This document shows positions 27,901-39,900 of a stretch of DNA of 64,000 bases, piece after piece. Position 1 is the stretch's first letter. Each line of letters starts with the position of its first letter. This DNA is from Acanthaster planci (taxonomy: Eukaryota > Echinodermata > Asteroidea > Valvatida > Acanthasteridae): positions 36,978-100,977 of the forward strand of contig NW_019091378.1 of NCBI RefSeq assembly GCF_001949145.1, in the 5' to 3' direction. A program made the position numbers and the translations under genes. The notes below the pieces were generated by a model. It was not told the origin of the DNA. It did not search any database and was given only the letters and a program-made list of their open reading frames with translations.

Positions 27901-30900
27901 CCTACGCTGATAATGAGTGTCTTTACATGTGTGCTATGTTTTAAAAATCTTTGGGCATGAGTTCTTTTAGGGTTAAGGCTCCAAACGGAAATCCACTCAT
28001 GCATGCCTCATTATCGACTCTATTCTGATATGTAATGTGGCGCTTATCGTTGATAGGAAAATACAACCCTGAGTTTCAGTATTTTCCCACAGCCTAGCAA
28101 CTTTACCTTCACAGTATGGGAAGGTGGTATTCCAGTTTCCATCCGTTCCGCAAGAGACCTCCATAGACCCAGTCAGCACGTTGCCTGGTCGGCAGGCAAA
28201 ACGGCAGGTGGTCCCTGCTGGGATCTGGTCAGTGGCTGGGCATTCATCCTGGTTGGTGATGTAGGCATTGTGAGGGACGTAGACTCTCGGACAGGTTTGC
28301 TCTGAATAGGTTAAAAGTCAGGAAGTAGTTGAAATGTAGGAGGGTCAATCCAGAAAGCTACATTCGATTACTAGACAACAATTAAGACATCATACATAAT
28401 GAGTGAAACTGCACGTATGTGATGATGAAAGGCAGTTTCACAGTTTGGACGAGTGCAAAAGCAACGTGAACTTGAAGTCACAAAATGTTGCTCAAGTTCA
28501 GATGTGTAAGTTTTGTAAAATCACAGTACAAATATTTGAACTATTTCTAAATATTTAGAAATTTCCATCTACATGTACATTCACTTTCCCACTAAGTATG
28601 AACTGGACAACAGTGGCTTATGACATGTAGCAATTTCTCTACTGTACCTTCACAGCGAGCTTCATAGCCATCCCAGGATCCATCAGCTTGTCCAGGTTCT
28701 GCCAGACAGCGACGGACTCCACTCCCTGCGAGCTGATAGCCGTCATTACACTCAAACCGACACCAAGAGCCATAGTCCATCGAGCACGGGGTGTCTCCCA
28801 CGATTCCACCATTTTCCGGAGCAGTCAGCAGAGGGCATGTTACGGCTACAAAAAGGCCAATTTGAATGTGTCACCACAATGAATACAGCAAAAGAAACAC
28901 GGATTCTATCAATACCTTTCTTCTGTGAGTAACCGTTACTCACGAGAGACAAGAAACACTGAGCCAATATATGAGTGCCTTCATCATCAAAAGCTGTTCT
29001 GTTTTACATGTTCATGGACTGTAACATTTCCTATGACAGCCCATTTACACAGATGGTAAAAAGAAATTGGAATCTGTGCATTTCTTCTCCAAAAAACCTG
29101 TGTAAAAGGGGCCTTAACCCCTTCGCTCCGGGAGATGGCGAGAGCCGCGGCTTTGTGTGAGGCTTAGTGCATACCACACATACAGTCTATTCACCATGCA
29201 GCTGCTGGACGAAGCCCTCCATTCAGGGCACACCACAGCCCAGCAGTCACGGTCAAAAGAATCCCGGCGTGAAGGGGTTAATATATCGTATATATGTGTG
29301 TTCATACACTGTCACAGCTACACAGCACAGCATGTTGCACATTCTGCTGGTGTCAGAAGTCACAAGGACAGTTAGGCGATCAAAACAAGATTCCATCCCT
29401 CCCCCGGCCTCCAAAAATGGTTGAACCAACATGCAGAGGGAGCTTGTGCTTCGGCGACAGGCCCAACACATGTGCGGTGTGATGCACAGAAAGTGTACGG
29501 TACAGTGTGATCGTCATCGAGAGATTGGTGTGAACGACTCTGACATTTCAAAAAAATGGTTGGTCTCATAGCCTAAAAACCCGTTATGAAGAGGGCACTA
29601 TTTTCTTAGCAAAGGAGGCTCCCTTGGTCGGAACAGAACTTTGTAGGTTCACAAACGACTATAAAATGTACATATTTTGGTTACATCACTACCAACAAAA
29701 TGAATGCTCCTGACCAACAATGACTCTTTTCAACCAACGAGGGGGTGCTTCTGCTCAAGGTGGATAAACACCTCAAGACGGCTCTCACTGAAAAATTAGA
29801 TCAAGAAAGTGAAATTTATGTCACCAGTAATTTACCTCAGAGGCTGGATTCAAAGCGTAGCAATTCGTGTACAGTAAAATGGTCCTAAGGCATACAGAGG
29901 TACCTTTGGTTCTCAGAAGTGCTGGTAGGTGTATTCTAACTACATTTAAAGTTTTTTTCTGGGCAGGGCAAACTGTTATTTCAGCACTGGTAGTCGTTTG
30001 AATTTTATCATTTAACCTATGAACTTGCACTAACCTTCACAGGTTGGTTGATCTTCACTCCATTCTCCAGTGTCCCCTTGTTGCTGGCATTCAATGCTGA
30101 CATAATTCGTGGTCAAAGAAAAGCCCGGCAGACACTCAAACTGGCAGACTGAGCCATAGATGAACAGGGATGAGCACGCCCTCCTCTGACCAGATTGGAA
30201 TGGGAGAGCTGGACACTGGATCACTGCCAATGTCCAAAGTGGAAGAGTTTAGTTGCAGAAGGTGCGCATTATACCAATGGTGTGTGGATACAAGCACTGC
30301 CCTGATGACCAGCATTGCATGGAGTGGGTAATTTCTCGCATTGTAAGCTTTTGGTTCAGGCTGCTGGGACTTCTCCATAGAAATGCTGTCAACACAGCAC
30401 TTGTAGGTCTGCAGTCCCCACGACCACGGAACAAGTTGAGTGTGTAAAGACACTCAAATTGAGGACCGACAACAACAGAGGACAACGACTGACAATCATG
30501 TACAAGTCGCAAAAGAGGTATTCTAACAAAGTTTGAGTTTATGGTTGCAGGTGTTTACACAGATGAATGTGTGTGTACATACTGGGTTGGGGGGACTGAT
30601 GATTAACTCAATAAGTAGGCAAAATAACTGACTAAAAAAAACCTAAACAAAACCAAAAAGGTCTTAATGCACACTTTCCAAATCTGTTTGGATAAGGAAT
30701 TCAATGAGCCTATGGTCAGCGATACATGTACATGCAAACAGCCACGATAGGTTAGAACCGGCCTTCTCCAAAGTTCAATAATCTCAGCATAAGCCTTGGC
30801 CTTTCCTATGCATGCTGAGAACAGCAAATTTTAGCTTGGAACTAGCCATCAGCAATATGCAATATATGACATTTTACCTAGTTATTCTAAGCCAACCCTT

Positions 30901-33900
30901 TCTGCAATTCAGTCAATTCTGTGAGGCCTGCTGGGTTTAATCTAGGAATGCAGTATCTACGATGTACCTACCCCTTCCCAGCAAAGGTTAAAAACTGCTG
31001 GTCCACTCCCACTTAATTTTTTTGCAGCTGATAACACTAGGTGCTCCATGAAGTCATATTTCCACTGTAGTTTGTCAAAGATTCTGTCAAAATGGGGTTT
31101 GTAAATATTGGACAAGCAAAGACTGCCTGTCTAAAATTGTTTTAGCTTTTCCCCCACAGACTGATGGCCAGACGAGACATCAGTTTCCACAGCCCTCGCT
31201 TGGAAAAAATCGCCTCCTGTACCCAAACCAAGAATTACACTATACATGCTCACCTTGGACAATGACAGAGAATGAACATGTTGCTGCATTTCCAGCACTG
31301 TCTTGGGCCCGGTAACTAATGGCATGCGAGCCTCTGCCAAACGATGAGCCAGACGGTAGGCCTGCTGTCTGCTCAGCCTCGAGTTCGCTTCCAGAGTTGT
31401 CGCTGACTTCCGGTGGGTTCCAGGTGACAACAGCGGAGGTCTGTGAGGCACTGGCGAAAGCCCGGATGGTCTCTGGGCACGTCAGCGTCGGATTTTGCTT
31501 ATCTGCAGAGCACAACATGGATTTCCATGTCACCGGTTTCTCCAAATGGCCTTTAATATTGATGGTGCCTTAAGAGGGTTCATACTGTGACTTTTCCTTG
31601 GATGTAATTGTGTAACGTCATCCCCCTTCCCTCTCCAAAATGGTCCCCCAAAAAAGCCTAGCTCTTTTGGGATTAACATGGCACAATCTCTTTTATATTC
31701 TACATTCTCCTCTGTGTCTCCTTGCCATACTTACTCTGATGAGATAAAAAATACCCCTGATTCAAACTGACTGCAGGACACCGAGCAAGACTGCTCCTTG
31801 TGAGCACTGCTTTAGTTTAATACTGACCTACACAAGTTGGGACTGATCCTGTCCAAGTGCCGTCCGCTGTACAGACCCTGGTCCCACTTTGACCTGGGCC
31901 AAGGCCGTAGCCCGATTGACTGCATGTGTGGGTACAGATGCTGTTGTAGCGGTTGGAGTGGGTGCAGGATGTACCAGATAAGCTCGGGCACTGGATTGCT
32001 GGAAAGTAAAAGAGGAACAACTCTTCGTTTGATTTCCGCTGCGAAATGTTATCAAGCGCATACAGGGCTACGTACATGTACAACAAAAAAAATAAACATT
32101 TAGCGTTCACATTTTAGGGGAAAGGAGGTGGGATTTTTTAATTTACTTTTTTAATATGGCAGCAATTTTTACAAAATTTCCAACCACCATTAGTGTTTTG
32201 GCTGTTCAAAGACACAAAAATGAAAGAAACTAGTCAGACAAGAGAACTGAATATGATGATAATGGTTTATGTAGTTTATTGTGTGTAGCACAGTTTTTAA
32301 GATAAATTATGACCACAGCCGCTTCCATGGGCTCAAGCCGAATATTGCACTCTGAAGTCAAATATTCTGATGCAGCCTTCTCAAAGACAAGGCTAGAGGT
32401 AAGTCGACTGCGTGATGTAAAAAGTGATCAACACAAACTAACGTTAGACATCCCGACTCGCAAGTGCTTTCTTTGCGATGGACTGGACGATAGTGTACCT
32501 TTGCTTTTTCAGCTCAATTTCTTGTGACGGAAACAAAGTAACTGCAGGTGGCCTCCAAGTAATAAAAGTTTCCAAAAAAAAAGGTTGAGACTTTAAATAA
32601 TGCTTTTTGGGGGCTAAATTTGTCTTGACACCAAATTATCCCGACATGATTACATGAATGTACATGAATGTATGGTGAGCAGTGGGTATTTCAATTTGGA
32701 TCTGTTCTTACGTTCACATCTCGGTTCAGTGCCAGACCACCTTTCATTACTCTGACAAGTTCGACTGGATGACCCTCTAAGAGAGTAGCCTTGCAAGCAG
32801 CTGATACGACATGTGGAGCCGAACTGGTCGCCATAGGTACAGGAGACTGAGCCTTGAGGGACAGGAGAGTGGGAGCCACATCTCTTTACTAAAAGAGGGA
32901 AGAACACAAAAAACAGATTCTCAAGAAAATGCAGTGAGAACTAAACTTTAGACTTTCCATTACAATGCTGACTGACCTCCTAAATTCTTATCTTTCACTA
33001 GAGCATTTGCAACTTAGGGTAATTCCAGAAATTGGGGGTCCAAAAGTGTGACATTTTTGTGTCCCTCTTACATCTGACCTTTATTATTTGACATAGAAAT
33101 CTCACCGGAATCGATTTCAAACTGTTACTATTTGTTTGGCAGGTAATTGCATTAATTCGTCACTCTTGGCCAGTGTTGGTAATTGGAAAATGCGTTCTGA
33201 ACTTACAAAATCATATGTCAGATGTGACAGGGACACGAAAAAAAAATTAGACTCCTAATTTCTGGAAGTACCCTTTAGCCACCTGCAGGCTGTGGACAGT
33301 AAGGTATTATATTGGCAAAAATGTCGCACTTGTGAAAAGGGCAGAATAGAGCAGCCAATTTGTGACACACAATCAAATGCCACAAATGCCGACTGGCAAG
33401 AGAGGGGTGAATATTATTTGTGCAATATTTCTTACACAACCTGGTATTTTTATGGAGTGATTTTTTGCTACCACAGCAGGCTTTGCACAGCGATCAAGTT
33501 CAAGTTTATCCAACGGTCTGTCTCCAAAGACTTTGTGAGTGAACAAAACCAATGGGAAATTCGCATGTTTACACGACACCTGGAAGTGCGACAAGGCTTG
33601 CCAAATGTTTTAACATGTGTGTCTGTGCATACAGATAACCAGGTTATGTTTGCGCTTCCTCTACCAAAAGTGGTTAAAAGCAAAACTTTCCTCAGGATAT
33701 CTGATCATTTTTGCATGTACATGTACATAATTTCATCAAAGCATTCTGGCACTATGAACCTAGTGTGTTAAACATAGACAAAAAATACTGACTTGGGAAA
33801 AAAAATGGCATTGTCAGCAGAATCATGCTGCAGCAGAAAATAAAGGCAAACATTCTAAACAGTGGCAGACCATAGCCCCAAAAGGACCATGAGCTAACTT

Positions 33901-36900
33901 TGCAGACTGTTACAAACTGGGCCAACTCACAGACTCTTTAAGTAGGGATGAGTGCAAAGGGCCTTTTATGTTAACTTTGATTTGTCTGCCACTATTCCAT
34001 GCTACAACAATTGTGCTCAAGACTTTTCAATGATCAGTCGTTAATTAATGCCTGGATTATGTTTCACATTTTTAAGGAAGACAGAATGTGACTTCTCCTT
34101 GAATGTGCATAAATCCTCCATGCATGGAAAGCATGTGTAAAAGTAGCCAAAATAAGCACTTAATGTACATGTTAACCTTACGAAAAACCCAGCAGTATAG
34201 ACGTTCTGTCCATAACAAATGCAAACTCTGGTGCATGTACATGGATGTTTGCACTGGTGGGGTTTTGATATTTATAACCGACAATTAAAAATCAGAAGGG
34301 CAAATAGTTAGGCATTCAATAGAACCTGAAAGTAAGGTCATGCAACAAGATTCCGGAACCCTTGCACAATCAGCCTATTGGGATTTTACATGGAGTCCTA
34401 TCGTGTTTGATAGCTTTTAAAAGTATGATTCCTGACTAAAACCATCCTTTGAAACACTCATGTCTGAATGCTACTGGTACATTGGTGTTCCTCAAGTAAA
34501 TATTTGGGAAAAGTCACCAGGAGTCACCGAATTTCATTAACATTCTTTCACATCCAGGAAACTCTCCTTGTTTATTGACACTTCATGCGCTTGTGTGAAA
34601 GCAAAATTGTATAACTTTGCAAAGATTTACCAACCTGCAGTTGATGGGTTCTAGATTCAATCAAGTTGACCTGATGCAATTCTTATCAGTTAAGGCTAGA
34701 TTAAACTTTAGAAATATTAGTCCTTTAAGTTTCTTTGTTTATAAGTCGTAAAGTCATGCTTGAAATAATGATCTGTTTTTATTGTAGCTTTTACCAAAAG
34801 AATACCTTAAATACAATTTGAAACTGTTTATCTGCATACAAGAACACTGAATTACATGTACATGTATACTAGTCTTCATGTATTTCAGATTGTGGGAAGG
34901 GAGAGGTCAACTTTTGCAGGATAATTCTTTTAGCTTTCTTTCTTTCCTGGGCATTCACTGGGGGTTTCCAATTTGATATGCCCACCCCTTGTCCATGTAT
35001 ACATGTACTTCCCATCGAAACTCCAAAACACTGCCCCAAGAATCTTCAACACTTACTCCTCACAGTGATGACAAAAGAGCAGAGTGGACAACGCTTGTTC
35101 CCTTTTGAATCTGTGGCAGAATATTTAATGGTGTGTCGACCACTAGTGAAGAAGCCGCCATTGTCCGGCCCACTGTCTTCCCTCCTCACACTGCGAAAAC
35201 AGAAATCAGACACACTGTTCACTGACCGGAGAAACAACATTTGGGTGCACTGCGGCTACCACTAAACAAGAGCAGATCCAAACCCAAATTTTCAGGGAGG
35301 ATCGTTTTTGTGTAATATGTTATGGCCTCTCTAAATTAGTGAGGCTACTTACGGGGACTTTTTACATGCTGCAAGAAGGGAAATGAGAGTGACCCCCCTA
35401 AAATCACCTTTGTCTCACAAGACATAAAAACGAAAATAAGTTTGGCTCTGTTAGGGTGCAGGACTTGGGCCCGCATTGGCCCCCGTGGATCTATCCTTAT
35501 CGACCATCCAAAATAGATGCAAAATATCGCCAGCTGTGATAATGTCTTCAAATCTTGATTTATATTAGAACGTTTACAGCCCACTTCATACAAGTGCTGC
35601 AAGTTCATGATGTCAGCCATTACAAAAGCTTCTTTTCAACGTTCAGAGTCAACAACTTAAATGTCATCTTCACTATGACTGTTTCATGGCTCAGCGTGAA
35701 GTTTTGTGTGACAACGGCATTGAGGAATTCATATCCATGCTGAGAACACGGAGCTGAGCACTCAAACCGTGAAACAGTTCACTGTAGAGCAAACAAGTTG
35801 ACAGGTGCACAAGGTTGAAACTGGCAAATGTGACGTTTGTTTATGCCGCAAACTGCCCAGAAACTGGTTCTGCGGAATAATATTTACACCTCAAGTGAAT
35901 CATATACTTCATGAATGTTTGCTTCATTGACCAGGAGAGCGCTAACCTGATACCTTGACAGGAAGGGAATAGATTGAATGATATTGGCAAAACAAAATGC
36001 CCAAAGGGTAAACTGCCATTTTTGAACAAGCAGTTTGGAAAGAGTTCCACACCCACATTCTCTTGACACCCAGGGCATAAACTCGAGACGGGTCTGAAAA
36101 CTTCTCAGTCTTTTCTAAGTAAATCCTTCAATATTTCCGTGCTAAATTGAACTCTTTTGTAGACGTTATCGCTTTCTGATGTCTGATGAACCACTGCAAG
36201 GGAGTATTAGTAATGTTCATATGAAACTCTCAGCAGTTTTTCCATCTCTCTGGCAAATCTCCCTACATGTACATGTAAGTCTTAAGACTACGAGCCTCGA
36301 CCTGGACCAAGAAAGGGTGCAATTCTCCTAGCAACACAGGCCCCTTTGGTGTGAAATGTACTTCGCCGGTTCACAAGCGACTACACATATGAATTAAAGT
36401 CGAATTGCTACCATGAAAATGAACACTCCTCACTGACGTGGTTCCTTTCAACTGATAAAGGAGGCAGGGGGTGCAGCTTCTATTCAAGACGAATAGCCCT
36501 GAGAACATTGTATTTTCCTTTGAGTAACAGTTACCCTGGGGAACCATGTGGTGTCAATCCACCTCTTCAGATAGGCAGAACGATGAACCCCATACTTCTT
36601 AACAGACATGTAGATAAAAATCAAAATCACTGCGGCAAAATTCAGGAGACCACATTTACATGTTAGAGAGTCCTTTCTATCCCATCAGTGAGTGAGAAGA
36701 ATAAGCCTTTTTCACATTTCATGTCTGCATGCTCAGACGATTTAACAGAGGGGAACAAATTCATGACAACATTGCATAACATTTGGCAGTTTGGTGAATG
36801 GAAGCTTGTGATTCTTGTAGACAATATGTTCCCCTCTAGCTTTGTTCACTTACTCACCTGGGGGTGCTAAACTCAACAACGGAATGAGAAAATGGCTTAT

Positions 36901-39900
36901 TCAATATGACAACTCACAAAGAACAGCAACATATCTGAAAGTGTGCTGGTCTGTTAATTTTGGTGGGATTTTGAACAAGGAAAGGAGGTTCAAAGACCCA
37001 CTAACTAAGGCATTACAATTTGTTTGTTTTTAAATTTCGAACTTTATTGGTCAGTATGACCAATCAAGGTTTAAACAAAATTTTTTTTTAAAAGGAACAT
37101 CTAAGTCCCCAGTTCCATGGGGCTGTTCAGCACAATCTTGACTCTTATGCAAATTTACTTTAGACCTACTCCTCCCACATTGAATATCCTATGAATGGAC
37201 ATCATTCAAAGGCAAATAATCCTATTCGCTCACTCGTGTGCGCATGCGAGAACTTCAACCTTGCAACGGAAAGAGAAGATAAACAAAACCATCGCCCTCT
37301 GTGTCAACTTGTTGTGTTGTACATGCCATTGAGGGTACATTCTACCAAATCGTTGGATTTCTGCGGGTGAGCTCGTTAATATTTTGTGATCCCACAGGAT
37401 GTTTAAAATAAGACATCATGCAATAATCAGGAGGGTTCATAGAGATATTTTCTACAAATCCCCAATTTGGGAATGGTAGTTCCAAGTTCAGGGTATTTCT
37501 TTCACAAAAAACCCCAACCTGAAGGCTTGCAGCTACATTCAGAGCTGAGCGCACACTGTGCATGTAGTTTTACTACTATTTTTTTATTTGCCTTTTCCGA
37601 AGATACCCCCAACATAGTAGTAAAACTGTGCGCTTAGCTCTTAATGTAGCCACCCGCCTCTCCAAAATAGGGGTTCATTACCTTTAGCACCCTGTTCCTA
37701 TTTTAAGGGAACAAATTCTACTTTTTAAAAACAACTTATCTAAACAAGTTGTTGGTGATGTCCTCTTTCATATTAGAGAGAAAAGAGAACTGTGCTTTTG
37801 ATTTTAAAGGGAAATTTTTGGGTAAAAACGACAGTGTACATGACCTCTCCAGAGAGAGCTGTGATCAACAAATGTAAGCGAATGTAGTCTGGTTGCTTGA
37901 CTTGGATGAAGATTTGTTTTGATGAATCCCAAATGCCTGAGTCAGGTAACCAGACAAAAAACAAAATTGAGTGATTCGACTGAGTGGTTGTCTTTTGCCA
38001 AACTCGGGTTAGAAATTTGAAGTTTTCTTGCTTAAGTTAAATATTGTCAAAATTTACCTCAACTAGGCCGATCAGGATTGAGTAATGGTTCCTTAAGGTC
38101 AAACTGTTAGTTAGTTTAAAAATGTGGACTTTGTTTCCTTACTATAGGGACAGGGTGCTAATGGTAATTAACCCCCCAAATAGGCCTGCAATTTGGGACT
38201 TTTTGTGAAAGAAATACTCCGAAATGGAAACTATCAGTCCCAAATTTACCCTCAAAACCGTTAGGTCCAACATCTGCCCTGCTCCCGCATTCTGGGGAAA
38301 TCCCAATTCGGGATTTAAAGAAATATTTCTATGATCCCTTCTGATTATGGCAATGTCTTATTGTAAAAACCCCGTGGAATCACAAAATATTAATGAGCTC
38401 GCACACAGAAATACGATATTTGGTGGAATGAACCCACGTGATTTAATTAGATTGCAATGACATGAATGAAAGTACATCATGTAGTAGGACGTAGGAGACT
38501 CAGTGAGATCTTCCTCAAAATCTTTGATGTCCGATTTGAAATTCCTTGTAATTTTACATACATGTAAGGTGGAGGAATCTCCTCTGAAAGTCAAGATCAT
38601 TCGATTCGGTTGTCCAGCGTCCAGACCACCACAGAGCAAGGATGTGGAGTTTGAGTCTGCCAAGCAAGAATTACTATACCACATGGGTCGGTCTCTGTCG
38701 GTTGTTGACATTTTGGCGCCCTCATTTGACACGCACAAGCCATTTTTTTGATCGTACAGTACAGACGCTAATTGGGTTGCACTCTCTCTCTGATCAGTGG
38801 TTGCCCTACACCAAATACGCGCCCATAGAAAACAGTGCAAAATCGCCGACGAAATAGCGCCGCCTGTTGACTCTCGTGAAGGGGTTGGCCTCCATTTTTT
38901 CACTGGAAATTCAAAATTATGGCCAGAAGATCACTTTTAGTTTCAATTTCGTGGAGGTTAGCCATGATTTTTTTATTCGCCTTTCCAAAGTAGGCCCGCA
39001 ATTGGGGCTTTTTGTGAAAGAAATAGGCCTAAGCTATCCGGAACTGGAAACTATCAATCCCAAATTCGGGATTTATAGAAATATTCCTGTGATGCCTCCT
39101 GATTATGGTCTGTCTTATTGTAAAACTTCCATGGGATCACAAAATATCAATGAGCTCGCACGCAGAAACATAACCATTTGGTGGAATGCATGCATCCACA
39201 GACCGCTAGTCTTGCACGTATAACCGGGATTAAGAAAGGTGTGGGCAAACAAGGGCGGAACACGACCGTGGATGACAGCGCAGTCAGTGCGCATCACGCG
39301 TCACGCAGTTTTATTGCCTGTATTTGTTTACATGTGCTTCCAAATACGTTCACCTTTTTTCGCTCTTCGGTATTGCTATCTCTTCTTTCAACTGTTGCAA
39401 CCGCATTGTTTTAATCCCCATGGGCCAGATTAAGTAAATACAGGGTTTTTTACAGTCAAAAAATGGCTTCACAGAATTTCATGGCTGGAATTCTTCAAAT
39501 TCCCATACCGATGGGTGAATCTGCCCATAGTTTTGATTTTAGTCGGGCGCCGCGCAGATCACGAAAAACCCCTGTAGTTTTGAATAAGAACTGGCGGGTA
39601 GGCCTATGCGGTTATATGTCTGTGAGCTCAATGCAGGCAAAATCACTAATAAAGCCCTTGCATCAATACTTAGTCAGTTTAATTTCAATTTCCCCTGCAC
39701 GTTGTTGCTTTTGTTATCACTTTGCATGGTACTAGTGTTTCCACTTTTAAGCACATTTCCTTATTTTAGAGGAAATTTTCACGTCCTAAGGAAATATCTA
39801 AGGAAATGAAAAATGTAAAGAAATTTTACGGAAAATCTAAATTCTGAAGAAAATTTCAAGATAATTACAGAAAAAATCATCAAAAACCAAATATCAGTGG

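Noticed and set aside
33292-33771. 159-codon open frame on the plus strand
   Set aside because: No domain, no signal peptide, composition like random intron sequence, and inside an intron of the traced SVEP1-like gene.
38358-38903. 181-codon open frame on the minus strand
   Set aside because: It overlaps copies of the foldback repeat, has no recognisable domain and no splice or start context.
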